From assembly GCF_000189635.1 (NCBI RefSeq), contig NW_002476320.1, forward strand, positions 186,001-250,000: a stretch of 64,000 nt of DNA. Direction: 5' to 3'. The translations under genes were made by a program, and so were the position numbers. This DNA is from Tetrahymena thermophila SB210 (taxonomy: Eukaryota > Ciliophora > Oligohymenophorea > Hymenostomatida > Tetrahymenidae). Under the pieces are notes generated by a model that ran no database searches, had not been told where the DNA came from, and saw only the letters and a program-made list of their open reading frames with translations. The number at the start of each line of letters is the position of its first letter. Within the stretch, counting starts at the first letter, position 1. Below, in pieces: positions 25,501 to 36,651 of this stretch.

Positions 25501-27591
25501 CAAAATTTTTTCTAAAAAATCCTCAAAAAATACAAAATTGAGGAAATACGATTGATAATGGTTTTAAAATTTATTTTTAAGTTATTAAAAATCTATTTTA
25601 AATTATTGCTTTAAAATATCAAGTTAATTCATGAATAAAATCAATTAATTGTTTTGCTTAATTAAAATGATTTATTTTTATTTCAAAATAATTTTATATA
25701 AACGTATAAAAATTACTTCAAGTAAGTACCATCATTGCATTTACAAGTGCCATCCATTTAAAGAGTAAAACCACTCTAACATGATTAGCATTAGTTTTAG
25801 CTAATACAGTTTTAGCAGTATGGAGTACAAATTTTACACTGATTCTAATTAATTAAGTAATAATTTTTTGAGCACTAGCATGAATTATCTAAGTTGATAG
25901 CATTCTAATCGCAATAACATTTATTTGTTTTAGTGTCAGTAATAGCTGTTGATGGGCAATTTGAACCACATTAAGAGTTTAGCTAAATAAATTATGTATT
26001 TGAACACATTTAATAAATTTGATTAATATTATAAAGAAATTTATTAGTGCCTTAACTTAAAAATATTGTACTTCCCTGATAATTAAATAAAAATATTATT
26101 TATTTTGTATTTGTTGGTGGTGAGTTGAATATTACCTACTAAAAATTAAAGTTGTAAAATGGAGGATTAACAAGCATGTAATTATTAGGCAGATTTGTAA
26201 AAGCCTCCGAAATTTGTACTTACTAAGTAGTTGGATTATACAAAGCAGTATACTAGCAATTTTTCCCTGTGTAAAAGATGTACTAAATTTAAAATAAAAT
26301 ATTTAAATAATTAATTAATTAATATATTTAAGATTTTACACCATATTAAACAAACTCTAATTAAACACCCAAATTTGTTATTGATGATCCATATCTAGTG
26401 ACTGGATTCATAGTAGCAACATCATATACATTGAACCTTTTAGCAACTTAATCTCTTCCAAAAATTAAATTCACCTTCAAAAATAATTAATATTTTTAAT
26501 ATATAAATCTGCTGTTTTTAAACATTTAAGTTAATTTACTCCGTTAGATAAAAAGACTTTGGATATTAATACATCTTATTAATTTTACGCTTTTAAATCT
26601 TATACATTTGTGCAAGAAAAAGTCTTTGATCCGATATCTAATACTCCCTTGCAGAGCTTAAGATCTTAAAGAAATACATCGAATTGTTACTAATTATAAA
26701 TATATATATGACCATTTAACTTATAAATAATTAGAAATATTATGTTAACTTGTAAAAAACTGTAAGCTAAAAATCTTAATTAAAATAAACCAATTATTTT
26801 TATTTTATTACATCGACTAATATGTATCCGGCATTAGAAACATTGCTAAGATTAGTGAAAAGGTTATTTTTGTAAACCAACAGAGACTGATCAAACATTA
26901 AATATACTTAAGACTAAATATAATTTTAGTAGGTATATTATCTTGTCGTTGATTATAAAGCTGATAAGCTTGCTTCTTAGAGATAAAACGGTGGAGTTAA
27001 ACATATTAAGAAATAATAAGTCCCCTTTATGTTAATATTAATTAATTTAATTATGCCATTTATCATGAATAAATCTTACGTATCTCCTAATCATTCCTCC
27101 TGTTGAGCATGGAATGTTAGAATTTGCTAAGACGCTAGTAGTTAAGTACCCACTTTATCCACTTGTAAGCTTGCTTAAGTCAATCAATTAATATTAAGGT
27201 GTATTTTGAGTATATATGTAAAGTTGGTTATTCTATTTTTTTGTATTTAATATATAAATGATGATATGTATCTAAAATAAAAACAAAGCATACTTATTCA
27301 ATGAAATAATATGATTATGCTAAATCCTATAATCCATCGATTACATAAGTAGCAGTTATAGCTCCATTTTAATCATATAAGCTGTATCTCCATTTATTCT
27401 CAGTAAACGATTTATAAATGATTGCTGAAGTTTCCTAATAAGATTTTTTTTAGAAATGATGCATTTAATGGAAGTAATTTTACTTCAATTTAGTAGACAT
27501 TGCTGCTGACTTAATAAGGGATGGCATCTTAGCATTCAAAAATGTAAGAAAAAGCAGCGAAAATAAAAAAAACATTAAAAAAAGAATTCAT
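22515..27591 (-). CDS. Cysteine-rich (furin-like repeat) membrane protein with ~7 TM segments
   Basis: The start ATG at 27591-27589 opens a signal peptide (MNSFFNVFFIFAAFSYIFEC). The N-terminal ectodomain lies on several exons with introns between about 25985 and 27300. Exons from about 25990 down to 23734 carry many CxxC-type furin-like/EGF-like repeats (e.g. NCLTCSSGVYL, KTCSGGSKNQCLSC). The last two boundaries are clear: intron 25269-25716 and intron 23675-23733. The final exon 22515-23674 holds a row of about seven hydrophobic helices (e.g. STIIFGICIFVFGTFYILI, LVTIYIVVIIIIFYEQI, FITNGFLWLCLYC) and a basic cytoplasmic tail, ending at TGA 22517-22515. This layout matches a large ciliate family of surface proteins. 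Ligand and role are unknown; a receptor or surface-coat role is inference. Confidence 0.8.
25269..25716 (-). other. Intron of the cysteine-rich gene with a 14-G homopolymer
   Basis: Donor GTAATT next to 25716, acceptor TTTAG at 25269-25270. Holds 14 consecutive G (plus strand) at 25473-25486 in an otherwise A/T-rich intron. Confidence 0.75.
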
Positions 27592-28796
27592 TTTAATGTT
27601 ATATGCACTTATTAGACTTTGTTTAAATTCTTCTCACTTTTTACCTAAAAATTAATTTCAGCCGATTAATAGAGCTAAGTAAATCTTCATAAATAATTAA
27701 ATCAAAAAAAAGAAATAAGATGTAAATTGAAATCTCTTTTGAAGGCTAACTAGTTATCTCTTGAAATTCTGTAATATGAATGTGGTAATACAATATAACA
27801 TATAAAAAACATAAATTATGTGGTATTTAGATACTTAAAAACTAATAAATTTATCAATTATTTTATATTATTTACAAGTAAATTACATGTCATTAATTAT
27901 TTATTAACTTTTCCATTTTACAATTCTAAAATTAACAATTAGTTAATGAAGTAAAAAAATTAGAATTTTTAAATCTAAAAATTGTAACAAAAAAAAAAAA
28001 TTATATTTCTGGCGTTCTTAGATTAAAATTAATTTAGTATTTAAGACTTGCAAGTTTTAAGAGGCTCGATTTAAAAATAAATTGTTTTATAAAAACTTTT
28101 TCAATTTGCTTCAGTAGAAAATTTAAAAATAAATGAATAGCTTACACTGGCTTTGCTTATTTACTATTCATGAATGAATATTGGCAGCATTTAACTATAT
28201 CAAACAAACTCCTTTTACGAGCATAATTTTTTATTTATTCATTCATTAAAATTCGATATTTGATTAAAATAAAATTATCAAATTGAATTATTTATAGAAA
28301 GTAATTCGTTTAGAAATTCAAATGAATTAAATACAAACAAAAAAGTTAAGTCATAAAAAATAATCCTTGCTCAAAAACTCTAAAATGAAAAGTTTTCATG
28401 TTTTAAGTTGTAATTTTCTTCAATAATTTGTTTATTTGTTATTATCTTAAATTATGCAATGTAAATTATAATAACTAATAAAATCAAACAAATTTGTTAT
28501 TTTTTGATATTTTATTAAACAATCAATTTAAATAGCATAAAATTTATCATTCAACATACATGTAATCTTTTTTCTAAATAAAACGATCAAAATAGAGGCT
28601 ATTTTTTCAAATCAATCATGATAATTTATTTTTCTTGTCAAAAATAGTTTTAAATAAATTTATTTTTTAAGACTTATTCTCTTTTTTAAGCCTTTTTTGA
28701 TAGGAAGAATATTAATAATTTCTTTCACTCTTAATTACTAAAATAAATTAATTGCTTATGTCATATATGAAATTTGCATACTTTTGTTGGTTGTAA
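27592..28796. other. Intergenic, upstream of the cysteine-rich gene
   Basis: AT-rich. It should hold the promoter of the minus-strand gene. No open frame with coding character was seen. Confidence 0.6.
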
Positions 28797-29316
28797 GGTG
28801 TGGTTAAAATATTTTACACTCAGCAAATTAAATATAAGAATATAATAGGTTTATTTATTATGATTAATTGATTGGTTAAAAAAATGTAATCATAATAGCT
28901 AATTAATTATTGAAGCAAAGAAAATAATATGGCGATACTGATCGATTTGTTAAAAGAATTAAATTTTAGGGGGTGTTAAAATATTTTATACTCAGCAAAT
29001 TAAATATTATAATATAATAGGTTTATTTATTGTGATTAATTGATTTATTAAAAAAATTTAATCATAATAGCTAATTAATTATTGAAGCAAAGAAAAATAA
29101 TATGGCGATATTGATCGATTTGTTAAAAGAATTAAATTTTAGGTGTGGTTAGAATATTTTATACTCAGCAAATTAAATATAAGAATATAATAGGTTTATT
29201 TATTATGATTAATTGATTGGTTAAAAAAATGTAATCATAATAGCTAATTCATTATTGAAGCAAAGAAAAATAATATGGGGATATTGATCGATTTGTTAAA
29301 ATAATTAAATTTTAGG
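28797..29316. repeat. Three tandem ~173-bp repeats upstream of the tRNA cluster
   Basis: Copies at about 28797-28970, 28971-29142 and 29143-29316 are nearly identical. Each contains TATTTTATACTCAGCAAATT (first copy TTTTACACTC), a TAGGTTTATTTATT block, and ATTGATCGATTTGTTAAA (first copy ACTGATCG) near the end. No coding potential seen. Confidence 0.92.
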
Positions 29317-29362
29317 TAAAAGCTTAAAAGAAACATGAGATTAGATTTATAGATAATATAAT

Positions 29363-29435
29363 GCCCGCCTAGCTCAGTCGGTAGAGCGCAAGACTCTTAA
29401 TCTTGTGGTCGTGGGTTCGAGCCCCACGGCGGGCT
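29363..29435 (+). tRNA. tRNA-Lys(CUU), copy 1
   Basis: Cloverleaf: acceptor GCCCGCC with GGCGGGC, D arm GCTC..GAGC, anticodon stem CAAGA/TCTTG with loop CTCTTAA (anticodon CUU), T arm GTGGG TTCGAGC CCCAC. No intron. A T-run after AACCGC is the likely Pol III terminator. Confidence 0.97.
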
Positions 29436-29582
29436 AACCGCTTTTTTTTTATTTTATAATTTTTTGATTTCACTAATTCTTAATTATTAATATCTAAATA
29501 TGAATGAATGTTCTTTTCTGAATTAGAATCAGGTTTGATTAGTTAAGCAAAAGTTTTAAATATCTCTATTATCTATTGAATT

Positions 29583-29655
29583 GCCCGCCTAGCTCAGTCG
29601 GTAGAGCGCAAGACTCTTAATCTTGTGGTCGTGGGTTCGAGCCCCACGGCGGGCT
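29583..29655 (+). tRNA. tRNA-Lys(CUU), copy 2
   Basis: Identical in sequence to the copy at 29363, again followed by AACCGCTTTTT. The 5' flank resembles that of copy 3 (a GTTTTA segment and an ATTGAAT-like end), so gene and flank were duplicated together. Confidence 0.97.
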
Positions 29656-29782
29656 AACCGCTTTTTGTTTTTTAATTACAATCCTTTTATATGTATATTC
29701 AAATGAAAGCTATGAATGAATTATTCTATTTTATTTAAAAATCAAGAAAAGTTTTAGTTAATTAATAAATAATTACTGAATC

Positions 29783-29855
29783 GCCCGCCTAGCTCAGTCG
29801 GTAGAGCGCAAGACTCTTAATCTTGTGGTCGTGGGTTCGAGCCCCACGGCGGGCT
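29783..29855 (+). tRNA. tRNA-Lys(CUU), copy 3
   Basis: Third identical copy, 200 bp after copy 2, followed by AACCGCTTTTTT. Confidence 0.97.
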
Positions 29856-30415
29856 AACCGCTTTTTTATTTTTTATTTTTTTGTTAGTCTAAAAAATTTA
29901 CTTTTTTGTTGATTTTTATGAAACAAAACATTGTTTAATTATTAATTAAACTAAAATAATCTAAAAAAATTAATTTAAATTTTCAAATCAAGATGCATGA
30001 AAATTAAATCTCAAACAGGGACAAACATTTAAATTCAAGAAATGAAATGAATTATTTTGAGGAGGAAAGATTTATTTTTTTATGCTTATTGAATATTTTA
30101 TTAATAAATTGAAAAAGCGATCGGTTACTATAAAAAGAATATATGCTAAACAAGAGCGATAAGTTGTAAGTATTAATGTGGGTATCATAAAAATTGAGAA
30201 GTTAAAATAGATATAATCTGTCAGTCAGTCAGTGTATGTGTGTGTTTATGTGTTGGTAATATGAAGTATCAAAAAGTATAAAGATTTTTATGCTTAAGAA
30301 AATCAAAGAAATTAAATATTATTAAGAACCTAAAATCTGCGCATTAATAATATATTTCTATCTTCAACAAAATTAATAGTTTTTAATAATATTAGCACAT
30401 AAAAATTAAAAATAG
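29856..30415. other. Intergenic before the kinase gene
   Basis: AT-rich, no gene seen. Contains a CAGT/GTGT microsatellite at about 30220-30245. Presumed to hold the promoter of the kinase gene. Confidence 0.6.
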
Positions 30416-33400
30416 ATGATGATCAAGAAGAAGAATAATAGCAAAGTAAGCGAAGCTTTAAATCTAAAGAATATTTCTCTCAAAATATTTAACTAAATAG
30501 AGAGAGAAAGCTCTTTCGATTATTATTCAATAAAAGGATGTTTGCAACTGCTTACGGAAAAGAAACCTTCTTATGTGTAGTTTAAATACATTGGAACAGG
30601 TAAGCAAAGTCTAGTGCTCAAAGTTAATGATTAGTTTGTAGTTAAAATCAAAAAAATTAATAGACACAATGAAAAGGAAATAAAAGATTTAGATATTTTG
30701 GTTAATGCAGTAAGATCCCTTGGAAAGGAAAATTATATTCATCAAGTTGATGATAGTTATTTTTTGCAAAGTGATTTTTAAGAGAGCAAAATAGATTTGT
30801 TCTATATTTAAGAAATGGAGTTTGCTAATGGTAAATTATTTCAATTTAATTCGTTCAATAAATGTTTGTTTAAAAATACTAAAGGCAACTTCGAAGACTT
30901 ATTTCTATAGCTGAGAACTAAAAGCATTGAATTAAAAGATTGGTAAAAAGAAAGGATGGCTATATAATTATTTGATGCTTTGAACATATTTCATTAATGC
31001 GGAAGTTGCCACAGGAATATAAAACCTTCAAATATTTTGTATTTTTATGAAAATGGAAATTTTACTGTCAAACTAGGTAAGACTAAGTTACTCTTTTATT
31101 ATTCAAATCAAAAAAATCGTTGAATTGATTTTATTTTTTAATCCTAAAGCCGATTTATAAGCAAACAACACAGAAGACTTTTCTTAGGAATTCAACTAAA
31201 TTACTAATCCAGTCAGTTCTTATGTAATTTACTTTGATAAATATATTAATTTTGTGGTTGGATATTTAATTAAATTGCGCTTGTTTACATAAATCTTGTA
31301 ATTAATTATATTTTTTTTTAATTATACAGAAATATATTGATGTATATCAACCTCTTGAGGCCTATCTTAACCAATACCATAAAAAGGTATAAAATTTATC
31401 TATTTATTTATGAGCTTATTATTTAATAATAATTAATTTTATTAGAGTGATTTGTTTAGACTTGGATTAGTCCTTGCACAGCTTGATACTCCTTCATTTT
31501 AATTTACTAATATTAGCTTTGAAAAATATCTACAATTTCAAGCTAACTTTTCAGAAAATATCTTTCCTATATCTGATAACATCAAAAAAGATACTTTTCT
31601 TTATAAAATAATTCAAAGATGCTTGCATAAAAACCCAAGCTAAAGACAATAGAGTTAATATTACCTTTAAAGCTTGATTGAAAGACAAAAATCTCTTAAT
31701 AAAAACTAGGATTTGATAATATTCTCGATTCAGCCACCATCAGAAGAAGACGAAGAAGTAAATATTCGCAATTTTACTTTTTTATTATTATATGAATATA
31801 TATATAAATTAATTAATTAAAATAAGATCAAATTGTTCAATATTCTCATGTAGTAATTTGGATAAGACGCTTAATTGCTGGCAAATAAAATAATTTAATT
31901 GAAGAAATATGCATGCTTTAATGCTCTTGGAGCTGGAAGCTAGGGAATAGTCATTGAAGCATTAAACAGAGAATCGAATAGAATAGTTGCTTTGAAAATA
32001 TAGCTAATAGAGGATCAATAAAGCAAAGAGTAACTAGAGACAGAAGTCTAAGTAGTTTAAAGTCTTTAATCTTAATATATTGTTAAAATTTATGAAGTAG
32101 AAATGCTTAAAATTGGAAAAAAAGAGTTTTATATCATTCAAATGGAGAAGTGTGACTGTAACTAAATTATTCATTTTTATTAATAATTATTCTATTTTTT
32201 TAAAAAAGGTTCTCTTTTTCAATACTTAAAAGCAAACTAAACTTAGTTTTCTATTGACGAAACACTTAAAATATAAATAGCTTATTAAATTATTGTTGGA
32301 TTAAATATCTTACACTCTAAAAACATTATACATAGAGACATTAAACCTTAAAATATATTGGTTTGTATTCAAGGATCTAATAGCGTATAAATTAAAATAG
32401 GTAAAATATTACTATTTTCTTATTTCTTAGTTTTTAAATATATTGAAAAAGTAATATGCTTTATAGATCAATAACTACCGTGTATTCTCTAATATAAGCT
32501 GATTGAATTCAACAATTTTTAAATATTTTTATCATCTTATAGTTTTTTTGAAACTCAATTACTTTAATAAAACACAAATTTATATTAAAGAATAAACGGT
32601 ATTCATTATTAAATCAATTATATTGACATAATTCATTGTTTTAGCTTATTAGAGTGATTATTTAGTAAATTTATTTTTTACCATTCAAGAAAGAGTTTAT
32701 ATTAAAAATATAAAATGAATGAATATTCTTTATTTTCACATTTAAAAATACACCATAAATTTATTTATTCTTAATTAGTTTTTATTGAATAAAACCTTTC
32801 AAAATGTTAATCTTTTAATTAAAATGATTAATTTATTGAATTTAAATTAATGAAAATATTTATTTTTAGACATTAACAATAAATTATTTTTTTTAAATTT
32901 CTGTAGCTGACTTTGGTTTTGCTAAAGAAGTAAATAAACAGACATAGTAAGCCTCATATGTAAAAAAATAAATTTATGTTGATAGGAGATTTTAAATAGT
33001 TTATTTTATAACAAGAAAGGAACACCTATGTATTCTGCACCAGAGTTCTCTAAAAATATAATAACGATGAAAGTAAGTTGCTTTTCAAATAGCTTATTTA
33101 TTGAATTAATATTTATAATTGAAGTCTGATATATTTAGTTTAGGTATCATTCTACTTGAGATAGATAACTATGAAGACTTTAGCTATTCGTTTTAGAACT
33201 TTTTGTAACTTATGATCCCCTTTACAGTACCTTTGGAAGGAATAAATTAAATTAGAAGAAATAGCTTTCTTTATTAAGTTGCTTCTCAGTGTCTTAAATA
33301 CAGCGAAAAGTAAAGACCCCAGTTAAACACCCTAATACAACTATTTTAAAAGGAATAATATAATCAAATACCTTAACTTATAGAAAGAACTTGGGATATT

Positions 33401-34427
33401 AATTGGGAATAGCTATTTTCTAAATACATAGATTTTTAAGATTTATGTGAGCTCATTAAATGTAAGTTAGAGTCTCAAAAAGATAATTATCAACAAAATT
33501 CTACACTAGAATTAAATTTCAGCAATCTAAATTTAGAAGACATCCACATCAAGATTTTTTCAGATTTCATCACACAATTCCCACTCGCATAAAAAATAAT
33601 TTGGAGTTTTAGGTACTCAAATTCTTACTCACTATTTTAGATATTAAAATTTACTTTTATATCCACTTTAAAACCTTTCAAAACTATCTTAATATCTATT
33701 ATTAAAAAGATTAAAATAAATTATTAATCCAAATTAAAACAAGAAAATTTTATTCACATTATTATTCAACACAAAACTTATATTCCATCTCTTTAGTTTA
33801 TCTTCTACAAATCATTACCATGTTATTTATTTATTTTGATATGACTAAATTTTTTATTGATTAATTTATTTATTTGATTATATTTAAATAATAGTGGAAA
33901 TTTGATAGAGGATGCTGGATTATCTTCTCTTTCATAGGCGTTAAAAAAATTCCCTCACCTTTTAGATTTAGAATTATGGTTTTTGTAAAATAATTAATTT
34001 TAATATTGTTATTGAATAAAACTTTTAAAAAAATAAAAGATGCAATAAAATTACTGACAATGGTTTATAAGTTTTATGTGACTCTTTAAAATCTATAACG
34101 AATATATAATAGCTTTGCTTAAACTTCTAGTAAATAATTTACATATTATGATTAGTTTGTTTATATTCAAATGAATAAATTATGTAAATTAGGGAAAATA
34201 AAATATCAGATAAAGGAATTTTGAGTATTCCAGTTTGCTTAAAAAATCACCAGAATTTGATAAATTTAAATTTGCATTTTGGGTAAATTATTTTGAAAGA
34301 ATGTCCATTAAAGATAATTTAATTTATTTAAATTAGATGGAATTACATTTAGGATGAAGATTAAGTTATATAAATGTTTGATAATTAATTTAAAAATAAA
34401 ATAAAATACTACTAGTTAGATGTCTGA
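30416..34427 (+). CDS. Pseudokinase-kinase-LRR protein
   Basis: Multi-exon gene, start ATG 30416, stop TGA 34425-34427. The first kinase-like domain (30416 to ~31757) keeps the lobe order and a Lys in VVKIKK, but its glycine loop is GTGKQSLV, the catalytic loop reads HRNIKPSN (HRD Asp to Asn), and DFG is replaced by DLQ; it is probably inactive. The second (about 31870-33390) looks complete: GAGSQGIV, VALKIQ, HRDIKPQN, ADFGFA, GTPMYSAPE, SDIFSLG. Clear exons include 31827-32157, 32209-32400, 32907-32959, 33016-33072 and 33125-33612. The tail is LRRs: three exons of exactly 90 bp, phase 2 (33895-33984, 34040-34129, 34193-34282; e.g. NKITDNGLQVLCDSLK), then a short last exon 34337-34427. A regulated kinase with LRR target binding is inference. 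Exons around 31150-31385 are approximate. Confidence 0.85.
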
Positions 34428-35514
34428 TATGCAATAAATTTCATTATTTATTAAAAGTTGGATCATTTTAATATTTATAATACCATATAGTTATAATATA
34501 TTATTGTTTTATAAATTTATAATCGAGTTTGTCCTTATAATAATTCTTCAATACAAAATCTTTCTTTCTTTCTTTTTTTACTCTCTTTCTTTTATCAGCT
34601 CATTTATTTAAACTATTTTCTTTCATATTCATTTTATTCTCCTTTATTTGCCTTAAAATTGAAATTGTTTAAAATTTGCGAAAGAACTTTTGATATTTGA
34701 CTAACTTTTTTGTCACTTTTTTATACTTATAAAAACCTTTATTTGATTAATATTCTATTATTATTATAAATAAAGATCATTTACAAACATACTATTAAAT
34801 AGCACTTGATTTTAATTATAGATTAATGTATAACTTATTAATATTATGTCAAACTTTCATAAAAAACTTTAATTTATGCTAATTCCAAAAAAAAAGGTTA
34901 AGAGAATTAAAAAAATCTTTTGAAGTTTGCATAAATGGAGTTTTAGAGGTATGTTTTTTATTTTTAAGCAATTAAGAAGAATATTGAATCTTTTGAATAA
35001 TAAACAGTATCTAGTAGTGATTGACAACTTACTTGTAATGCAGATAAATCCTTGAACTTTTAAATAATTTCGCTAAATTTAGTTTTTTGTTGCATTAACG
35101 TGAGTTTTTAATAATACTAAAAATAAATATCCTATTTTTTCTGACAAGGAAAGTAGGATTTTTTGATGAAAAATAATAAAGATTTTGTGATTGTACAAAC
35201 ATTATCAAAATTAAAGCTATAAAAAATCAATAAATATTTTATTATTAAAACTATTTAAAATTATTTGATTCATATTATCATAAATTTTTTAAATTTGTTT
35301 ATAAAATACAGCTAAAATTATTTTTAACATCTTTATATTTATTTTAAGTAATGAGAAAAAGCTATTGGAATTAGAGTGATATTTCTTCTAGATAGTAGCA
35401 TAAATAAGACTTTCCTATTTTCAAATGATAAGCAAATTATTAATTAATTACTTACTTACTTAATTAATTGATTAAATAGATATAAGCAATAAATTAATAA
35501 TACCAAATAGAATA
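34428..35514. other. Intergenic, no gene seen
   Basis: AT-rich, with scattered TGA in all frames and no coding character. It presumably holds the promoter of the ARF-like gene. Confidence 0.6.
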
Positions 35515-36057
35515 ATGGGTTAAATATTTTAAAAAGTTCAATAGTAGTTTAAACCAAAGAAAATAAAATTATTTATGTTAGGACTATGGTGCTCAGGTAA
35601 AACAACTATGCTTTATAGAATGAAATTAGGTTAAGTTGTTAGAACAATTCCAACAATAGGGTTTAATATAGAAGAAATATAATATAATGATTTTGTTTTT
35701 GAAATTACAGAATCAGGAGGCGGAGATAGAATATACCCTTTATTTAGACATTATATGCCAGGAAAAGACGGAATGATTGTCATTGTTGATTCTTCAGACT
35801 TTAGCTATTAATAACTATTACAAAATACTTTCAAAGATTGTATTGATAAGATCTATGTTGATAAAAAAATACCTGTTCTAATTTTAGCTAATAAAAGTGA
35901 TAAATGCAAATATACTGATAATGAAATATTATAATATGTTGGAGTTCATGATATAGAAAACAAAATATTTTACAATATAATACATACTAATTGTATGTCA
36001 GGAGAGGGAATTAATCAAGCCTTTGATTGGTTATATTAAACATTCTCTAAATAATGA
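35515..36057 (+). CDS. Divergent ARF/ARL-family small GTPase
   Basis: Single-exon, 180 residues, ATG 35515, TGA 36055-36057. Regulates membrane traffic or cilia in its family. Gly2 (MGQIFQKV) suits N-myristoylation. P-loop GLWCSGKTTML, switch I PTIGFNIE and guanine motif NKSDK are kept. The switch II motif, normally WDxGGQ, reads TESGGGDR, so the Trp-Asp and the catalytic Gln are lost; RYM-like RIYPLFRHY follows as in ARFs. The C-terminal SAK-like motif is altered (CMSGEG). It should bind GTP but hydrolysis, and possibly nucleotide-driven switching, may be changed. Not assignable to a named ARL. Confidence 0.9.
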
Positions 36058-36651
36058 AATACATATTTTCTTATAAACAAACTTGCTTAATAAAATAATT
36101 TAATTTTATAAATTTTTTAAATTATTTTTAAAAATATTTTATATTTTATTTAGTTTCAATTTTATTTTTAATGTAATTAGTTTGTTTTTGTACATTAGTT
36201 ATATTCTATCTAATTACCTATTTTTTAAGCTTTATCTTTATTAGCATGAAAAATTTATCATGGACAATATAATTTTTGTGAATGATAATTAGAGGGCATA
36301 AATTTAAAATTATTTGTTAAAATACTTAAAGAGTAAAAAATTTTTTCATAAATCCTTAATCTTATTTAAAAATTAATTAAAATTTAATAAACCTTTTATT
36401 TTTTTTAATTTGTAAATTTTATAATTTTTTGGAATAAAAAAATTATTTGAAATTAAATTGTTTTGTAAAATAAAATTTGAGATTAAAAAAATAAAATAAT
36501 TTTGTGGAAAAGCTTATTTAAGAGGAATTAGAAATAGAGATAGATAGATATTACAGAGTGATATAAACTATAGAACATTTTAAATTTTTAATAAAAAGTT
36601 AGTAGTGTTTTAAAGTGCTTTATAATAAATAAAATTAAAGATTTTAGCTAA
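36058..36651. other. Convergent intergenic region
   Basis: Lies between the 3' ends of the ARF-like gene and the PP2C gene. Very AT-rich, no gene seen. Confidence 0.6.
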
